Shown: piece after piece, positions 6,366 to 9,745 of the stretch
How the letters are laid out: each line of letters begins with the position of its first letter
Position numbering within the stretch: position 1 is the stretch's first letter
Source of the DNA: JASHVB01 sp035535035
GTDB taxonomy: Bacteria; Pseudomonadota; Alphaproteobacteria; Acetobacterales; Acetobacteraceae
NCBI GenBank assembly: GCA_035535035.1
Contig: DATLQW010000220.1
Coordinates: forward strand, 1 to 9,745
Length of the DNA: 9,745 nucleotides
Direction: 5' to 3'
Position numbers and translations under genes: made by a program
Notes under the pieces: model-generated
The model's database searches: none
Told to the model about the DNA's origin: nothing
The model's input: only the letters and a program-made list of their open reading frames with translations

Positions 6366-6518
6366 CGACAGATGAAACACAGCCGCCAGGCCAACCACAC
6401 GACGCGTGAGGGGGCGAAAATCGTGCGGCCGCGGCTTATCCTGACGCCCATGAGGCCAAGCTTGGCCATGCCGCAGATGGGGGTGAAAGGCACCGGCGCG
6501 CGCGTCACCGGGACCGCG

Positions 6519-6547
6519 TTGACCCTGCTCCGTCGCCAGCGTAAGGA
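6519..6547 (+). promoter_or_regulatory. Tentative sdh operon promoter
   Basis: TTGACC at 6519-6524 matches a good alphaproteobacterial -35 element. At 17-nt spacing the -10 would be taagga (6542-6547), which is poor. The predicted start near 6554 would give a leader of about 45 nt. Low confidence. Confidence 0.25.
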
Positions 6548-6587
6548 ACCGCAACGGCCCGGCGCCGCTTCGGCTCCGGAGGCAACT

Positions 6588-6591
6588 GGAG
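6588..6591 (+). promoter_or_regulatory. Shine-Dalgarno deciding the sdhC GTG start
   Basis: GGAG is followed by a 6-nt spacer and GTG at 6598-6600. The alternative ATG at 6622 is preceded by gacgcgctc, which offers no ribosome pairing. Confidence 0.65.
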
Positions 6592-6597
6592 CGATCC

Positions 6598-7029
6598 GTG
6601 AGAGACGTACGCGACGCGCTCATGGTGGCGCGCAACACGGACGGCAAACTGGTCAGCCGCCCGCTTTCTCCCCACCTGCAGGTCTGGCGCTGGCCCGTCG
6701 CCATGGCGGTGTCGATCTCCCATCGCGTCACCGGCGTGGGCCTGGGCATCGGCACGCTGCTGCTGACCTGGTGGGTGGTCGCGGCCGCCACCTCGGACCG
6801 CGCCTTTGCGACCGTCCAATGGTTCCTCGGCACCCCGGTCGGCCTGTTCGTGCTGTTCTGCTGGACCCTGTCGCTGCTGCTGCACCTGTGCAGCGGCATC
6901 CGTCACCTGGCCTGGGATGCCGGTTTCGGCTTCGAACCGCGGACCTACCGCCTGACCTCCTGGATCGTGTTTGTCGTCGCCGGCCTGGCAACGCTGCTGA
7001 TCTGGGCGGTCGGCCTGGCGATCTGGTGA
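6598..7029 (+). CDS. sdhC: Succinate dehydrogenase cytochrome b556 subunit
   Basis: This 143-residue inner-membrane subunit anchors complex II and helps bind haem b and ubiquinone. RPLSPHLQVW (21-30) is the family signature before the first membrane helix; Ser39 and Arg43 in SISHR match E. coli quinone-site residues Ser27 and Arg31. His96 in HLCSGIRHLAWD is the axial haem ligand by alignment with E. coli His84. Three hydrophobic segments lie at about 33-62, 80-100 and 120-142. The GTG start at 6598 is preferred because GGAG lies 6 nt before it; the ATG at 6622 has no ribosome binding site. It is the first gene of the operon, with sdhD 9 nt after its stop. Confidence 0.95.
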   Translation: MRDVRDALMVARNTDGKLVSRPLSPHLQVWRWPVAMAVSISHRVTGVGLGIGTLLLTWWVVAAATSDRAFATVQWFLGTPVGLFVLFCWTLSLLLHLCSGIRHLAWDAGFGFEPRTYRLTSWIVFVVAGLATLLIWAVGLAIW

Positions 7030-7038
7030 GGAAATCCC

Positions 7039-7443
7039 ATGCCTGACGCGAATCGCGCCCCCCGCATCGACATCCTGCGCTCGCCGCTCGGGCGGGCGCG
7101 GGGCCTCGGCGCGGCGCATGCCGGCGCCGGCATTTGGCTAGGCCACAGGCTCAGCGCGATTGCACTGGTGCCGCTGACGCTGTGGTTCATCTGGGCCATG
7201 GTCAGCATGGTCGGCGCCACCCGGCAGGACGTCGCGGCTTGGCTCGGCAGCCCGCTGACGCTGGCGCTGATGCTGGCCCTTCTGCTGATGACCTTCTACC
7301 ACATGCGGCTCGGCCTGGAGACGGTGGTCGAGGACTATGTCCAACAGCCCGTCCTGCGGCTCACCGCTCTGCTGACGATCAAGGCCGCGACCCTGTTCCT
7401 GGGCCTGGCCTGCATCGCCTCGGTCCTGCGGCTCGGCCTGTAG
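7039..7443 (+). CDS. sdhD: Succinate dehydrogenase hydrophobic membrane anchor subunit
   Basis: This 134-residue protein is the second membrane anchor of complex II. After a soluble head it has GAAHAGAGIWLGHRLSAIAL (24-43), the usual entry to helix I. His88 in TFYHMRLGLE is the predicted second haem b ligand, and Asp99-Tyr100 in VEDYV corresponds to the quinone-site Asp-Tyr pair of E. coli SdhD. Three membrane spans run about 32-58, 70-95 and 107-131. A gaggaa ribosome binding site (7028-7033) overlaps the sdhC stop codon, so translation is probably coupled to sdhC. The sdhA start follows after 17 nt. Confidence 0.95.
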   Translation: MPDANRAPRIDILRSPLGRARGLGAAHAGAGIWLGHRLSAIALVPLTLWFIWAMVSMVGATRQDVAAWLGSPLTLALMLALLLMTFYHMRLGLETVVEDYVQQPVLRLTALLTIKAATLFLGLACIASVLRLGL

Positions 7444-7460
7444 CGCGAGGAGAGGCCCCG

Positions 7461-9275
7461 ATGAACGCGATTACGCTGCCCTCCGCGCGCGCCTACAGCA
7501 TCGTCGATCACACGTACGACGTCGTGGTGGTGGGCGCCGGCGGCTCCGGCCTGCGCGCCACTTTGGGGATGGGCGCCGCGGGCCTGAAGACCGCTTGCAT
7601 CACCAAGGTGTTCCCGACCCGCAGCCACACCGTCGCCGCGCAGGGCGGCGTTTCCGCCTCGCTTGCCAACATGGGGGAGGACGACTGGCGCTGGCACATG
7701 TACGACACCGTGAAGGGGTCGGACTGGCTGGGCGACCAGGACGCCATCGAATACATGTGCCGCGAGGCGGTCGCCGCGGTGCACGAGCTGGAGCATTTCG
7801 GCGTGCCGTTCAGCCGCACCGAGGCAGGCACGATCTATCAGCGTCCGTTCGGCGGCCACATGACGAAATTCGGCGACGGCCCGCCGGCCAACCGCGCCTG
7901 CGCCGCCGCCGACCGTACCGGCCACGCCATCCTGCAGACGCTGTACCAGCAGAGCCTGAAGCACGAGGTGGAGTTCTACGTCGAATATTTCGCGCTCGAC
8001 CTGATCATGGACGAGCACGGCATCTGCCGCGGCGTCACCGCCTGGAACCTGGAAGACGGCTCGATCCACCGGTTCCGCGCCCAGATCGTGGTGCTGGCGA
8101 CCGGCGGCTACGGCCGCGCCTTCCTGTCCTGCACCTCCGCCCATACCTGCACCGGCGACGGCAACGGCATGGTGCTGCGCGCCGGCCTGCCGTGCCAGGA
8201 CATGGAGTTCGTGCAGTTCCACCCCACCGGCATCTTCCCCGCCGGCTGCCTGATCACCGAGGGCGCCCGCGGCGAAGGCGGCTACCTCACCAATTCCGAA
8301 GGCGAGCGCTTCATGGAGCGCTACGCGCCGAGCGCCAAGGACCTGGCAAGCCGCGACGTGGTGTCGCGCTCGATGACGGTGGAGATCAACGAGGGTCGCG
8401 GCTGCGGGCCGAACCAGGACCACATCATGCTGCACCTGGAGCACCTTGGCGCCGCCCTGCTGCACGAACGGCTGCCGGGCATTTCCGAAACGGCAAAAGT
8501 GTTCGCCGGCGTGGACGTGACCAAGGAGCCGATCCCGGTGCTGCCCACGGTCCACTACAACATGGGCGGCGTGCCGACCAACCATCGCGCCGAGGTGCTG
8601 CGCCCAACGCGGGAAAATCCCGACGCCGTGGTTCCCGGGCTGATGGCGATCGGCGAGGGCGCTTGCGTCTCCGTGCACGGCGCCAACCGCCTCGGCTGCA
8701 ACTCCTTGCTCGACATCGTGGTGTTCGGCCGCGCCGCCGCCTTGCGCGCCACCGAGCTGATCAGGCCCGACGCCGCGCAGGCGCCGCTGCCAGCGAAAGC
8801 GGGCGAGGCGTCGCTCGACCGCTTCGACCGCGCGCGCCACGCCAATGGCGGCACGCGCGTCGCCGACCTGCGGCTGGACATGCAGCGCACCATGCAGACC
8901 CATGCCGCGGTGTTCCGCAACAGCAAGACGCTGACCGACGGCGTGAAGGAGATGCAGCGCGTCTGGCGCGGGCTGGAGGACATGTCGGTGTCCGACCGCA
9001 GCCTGATCTGGAACAGCGACCTTATGGAGGCGCTGGAGCTGCAGAACCTGATGGGCAACGCGATGACCACCATGGCTGGCGCCGAAGCCCGTCACGAAAG
9101 CCGCGGCGCGCATGCGCACGACGATTTTCCCGAGCGCGACGACCACGAATGGATGAAGCACACGCTGGCCTGGTGCGACGACCGCGGCGACGTGGCGCTG
9201 GCTTACCGGCCGGTGAAACTACAGACGCTGACCAACGACGTGCAGTCGTTCCCGCCGAAGAAGCGGGTGTATTGA
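7461..9275 (+). CDS. sdhA: Succinate dehydrogenase flavoprotein subunit
   Basis: At 604 residues this is a full-length FAD subunit, which oxidises succinate to fumarate on the cytoplasmic face of complex II. The dinucleotide-binding loop is GAGGSG (25-30). His56 in TRSHTVAAQGG is the histidine that carries covalent FAD. Substrate and catalytic residues are all present: His254 in HPTG, Arg270 in EGARGEGG, His365 in HYNMGG, and His406/Arg410 in HGANRLGCNSLLD. The C-terminus, QSFPPKKRVY, is the usual ending. The start is supported by gaggagagg at 7447-7455. The gene ends with TGA followed directly by an in-frame TAG. It is then separated from sdhB by 173 nt, much more than the other gaps of this operon. 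Confidence 0.98.
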   Translation: MNAITLPSARAYSIVDHTYDVVVVGAGGSGLRATLGMGAAGLKTACITKVFPTRSHTVAAQGGVSASLANMGEDDWRWHMYDTVKGSDWLGDQDAIEYMCREAVAAVHELEHFGVPFSRTEAGTIYQRPFGGHMTKFGDGPPANRACAAADRTGHAILQTLYQQSLKHEVEFYVEYFALDLIMDEHGICRGVTAWNLEDGSIHRFRAQIVVLATGGYGRAFLSCTSAHTCTGDGNGMVLRAGLPCQDMEFVQFHPTGIFPAGCLITEGARGEGGYLTNSEGERFMERYAPSAKDLASRDVVSRSMTVEINEGRGCGPNQDHIMLHLEHLGAALLHERLPGISETAKVFAGVDVTKEPIPVLPTVHYNMGGVPTNHRAEVLRPTRENPDAVVPGLMAIGEGACVSVHGANRLGCNSLLDIVVFGRAAALRATELIRPDAAQAPLPAKAGEASLDRFDRARHANGGTRVADLRLDMQRTMQTHAAVFRNSKTLTDGVKEMQRVWRGLEDMSVSDRSLIWNSDLMEALELQNLMGNAMTTMAGAEARHESRGAHAHDDFPERDDHEWMKHTLAWCDDRGDVALAYRPVKLQTLTNDVQSFPPKKRVY

Positions 9276-9297
9276 TAGCGTGGCACTCCCGTCCACC

Positions 9298-9399
9298 CTG
9301 TCATTGCGAGGAGCGCAGCGACGAAGCAATCTCCCGCCTGAGGAGCGGCGGGTCGTCAGGCGGAAGATTGCTTCGTCGCTGCGCTCCTCGCAATGACAG
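9298..9399. repeat. 102-nt near-perfect palindromic repeat between sdhA and sdhB
   Basis: The arms 9298-9332 and 9365-9399 are perfect 35-nt reverse complements, beginning ctgtcattgcgaggagcgca. After one mismatch (9333/9364) a further 8 bp pair (9334-9341 with 9356-9363), leaving a 14-nt loop. The stem is therefore about 44 bp with one mismatch. The wording CATTGCGAGGAGCG...GAAGCAATC matches a palindromic repeat I know as dispersed in the intergenic DNA of many bacteria, especially Alphaproteobacteria. It starts 22 nt after the sdhA stop and ends 49 nt before sdhB. In the sdh mRNA it would form a very stable hairpin. It carries no gene. Confidence 0.9.
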
Positions 9400-9448
9400 A
9401 GGGGTTGCTGGTTCTGGCCGAACTTCTGATTTCAGGATACCAAGCGCG

Positions 9449-9745
9449 ATGACCGAGTTCGCCCTCCCTCGCAACAGCCGCATCGGCACCGGAAAGACCT
9501 TCAAGGCTCCCACCGGTGCCAGGCGCGTGCGAGCGTTCAGCATCTATCGCTGGAACCCGGACGATGGACAGAACCCGCGCACCGACACCTATGAGATCGA
9601 TCTCGACGCCTGCGGCCCGATGGTGCTGGACGCACTGATAAAGATCAAGAACGAGGTCGATCCGACCCTGACCTTCCGCCGCTCCTGCCGCGAGGGCATC
9701 TGCGGCTCCTGCGCCATGAACATCGACGGCCGCAACACGCTGGCC
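9449..9745 (+). CDS. sdhB: Succinate dehydrogenase iron-sulphur subunit, N-terminal part (runs off the right edge)
   Basis: The first 99 codons of the complex II electron-transfer subunit are visible. The N-terminal ferredoxin-like domain includes FSIYRWNPDDG (30-40), and the first three ligands of the [2Fe-2S] cluster are Cys80, Cys85 and Cys88 in SCREGICGSC; the fourth cysteine and the [4Fe-4S]/[3Fe-4S] domain lie beyond the window. The full protein is usually about 260 residues. The ATG at 9449 gives the normal alphaproteobacterial N-terminus (MTEFALPRNSRIGTGK). The Shine-Dalgarno is weak: agga at 9434-9437 with an 11-nt spacer. Unlike sdhD and sdhA it is not tightly linked to the gene before it, because a palindromic repeat fills the gap. 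Confidence 0.96.
   Translation, partial: MTEFALPRNSRIGTGKTFKAPTGARRVRAFSIYRWNPDDGQNPRTDTYEIDLDACGPMVLDALIKIKNEVDPTLTFRRSCREGICGSCAMNIDGRNTLA

Larger units (their letters stand above)
6053..6597. other. Divergent intergenic region between aspS and sdhC
   Basis: These 545 nt must hold the promoters for aspS (minus) and the sdh operon (plus). I recognise no gene; open frames crossing the region are Arg-rich or continue into sdhC in the wrong frame. A 10-bp palindrome GGGAATTCCC (6055-6064) sits 2 nt before the aspS start and contains its Shine-Dalgarno-like GGGA. A dyad at 6342-6365 could be an operator. TTGACC (6519-6524) is the best -35 candidate for sdh. A decayed minus-strand coding remnant around 6250-6480 is possible but nothing in its translation is recognisable. 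Confidence 0.6.

Noticed and set aside
6348..7046. 232-codon plus-strand frame running through sdhC
   Set aside because: Its second half is a frame-shifted shadow of sdhC and the first half is low-complexity.
7335..9161. 608-codon open frame opposite sdhA
   Set aside because: An antisense shadow of sdhA typical of GC-rich genes; the sdhA reading has every catalytic motif.
1..9745. CRISPR array, tRNA or rRNA gene, transposase, defence or biosynthetic cluster
   Set aside because: No spaced direct repeats of CRISPR type, no tRNA or rRNA-like sequence and no such protein motifs were seen on either strand.

Overview
The window reads as ordinary chromosomal DNA from a GC-rich alphaproteobacterium, most likely Rhodospirillales/Acetobacteraceae. 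The signs are an EipB (DUF1849) periplasmic protein, a DNA polymerase IV with the N-terminal zinc-finger extension I associate with this group, an alphaproteobacterial-type AspRS (motif 2 continuing into SPGEFYQLDFEMSY), and the gene order sdhC-sdhD-sdhA-sdhB. The taxonomic call is inference from protein style; no rRNA is present.

Layout. At 1-128 (minus) the first 42 codons of an unidentified protein run off the left edge. A gene-free stretch, 129-782, holds a 13-bp tandem repeat and two GC-rich stem-loops. At 783-1724 (plus) is a ROK-family sugar kinase of the Mak/fructokinase type, followed 19 nt later by dinB (1744-3078). A strong hairpin covers the 3' end of the kinase gene. A stem-loop terminator at 3119-3150 separates dinB from the convergent eipB (minus, 3155-3979). 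Upstream of eipB on the same strand is aspS (minus, 4175-6052), with a decaying 16-bp tandem repeat in the gap. A 545-nt divergent intergenic region (6053-6597) lies between aspS and the succinate dehydrogenase operon: sdhC 6598-7029, sdhD 7039-7443, sdhA 7461-9275 and the start of sdhB, 9449 to the right edge.

How the genes work together. The four sdh genes encode respiratory complex II: SdhC and SdhD form the haem b/quinone membrane anchor, SdhA is the FAD subunit that oxidises succinate, and SdhB is the iron-sulphur subunit. The first three are packed with 9- and 17-nt gaps. The sdhA-sdhB gap is 173 nt and is filled mostly by a near-perfect 102-nt palindrome of a dispersed-repeat type. The other genes (kinase, Pol IV, EipB, AspRS) are unrelated housekeeping or stress functions. 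I see no defence, mobile or biosynthetic system here. The points worth a second look are non-coding structures and small protein oddities.
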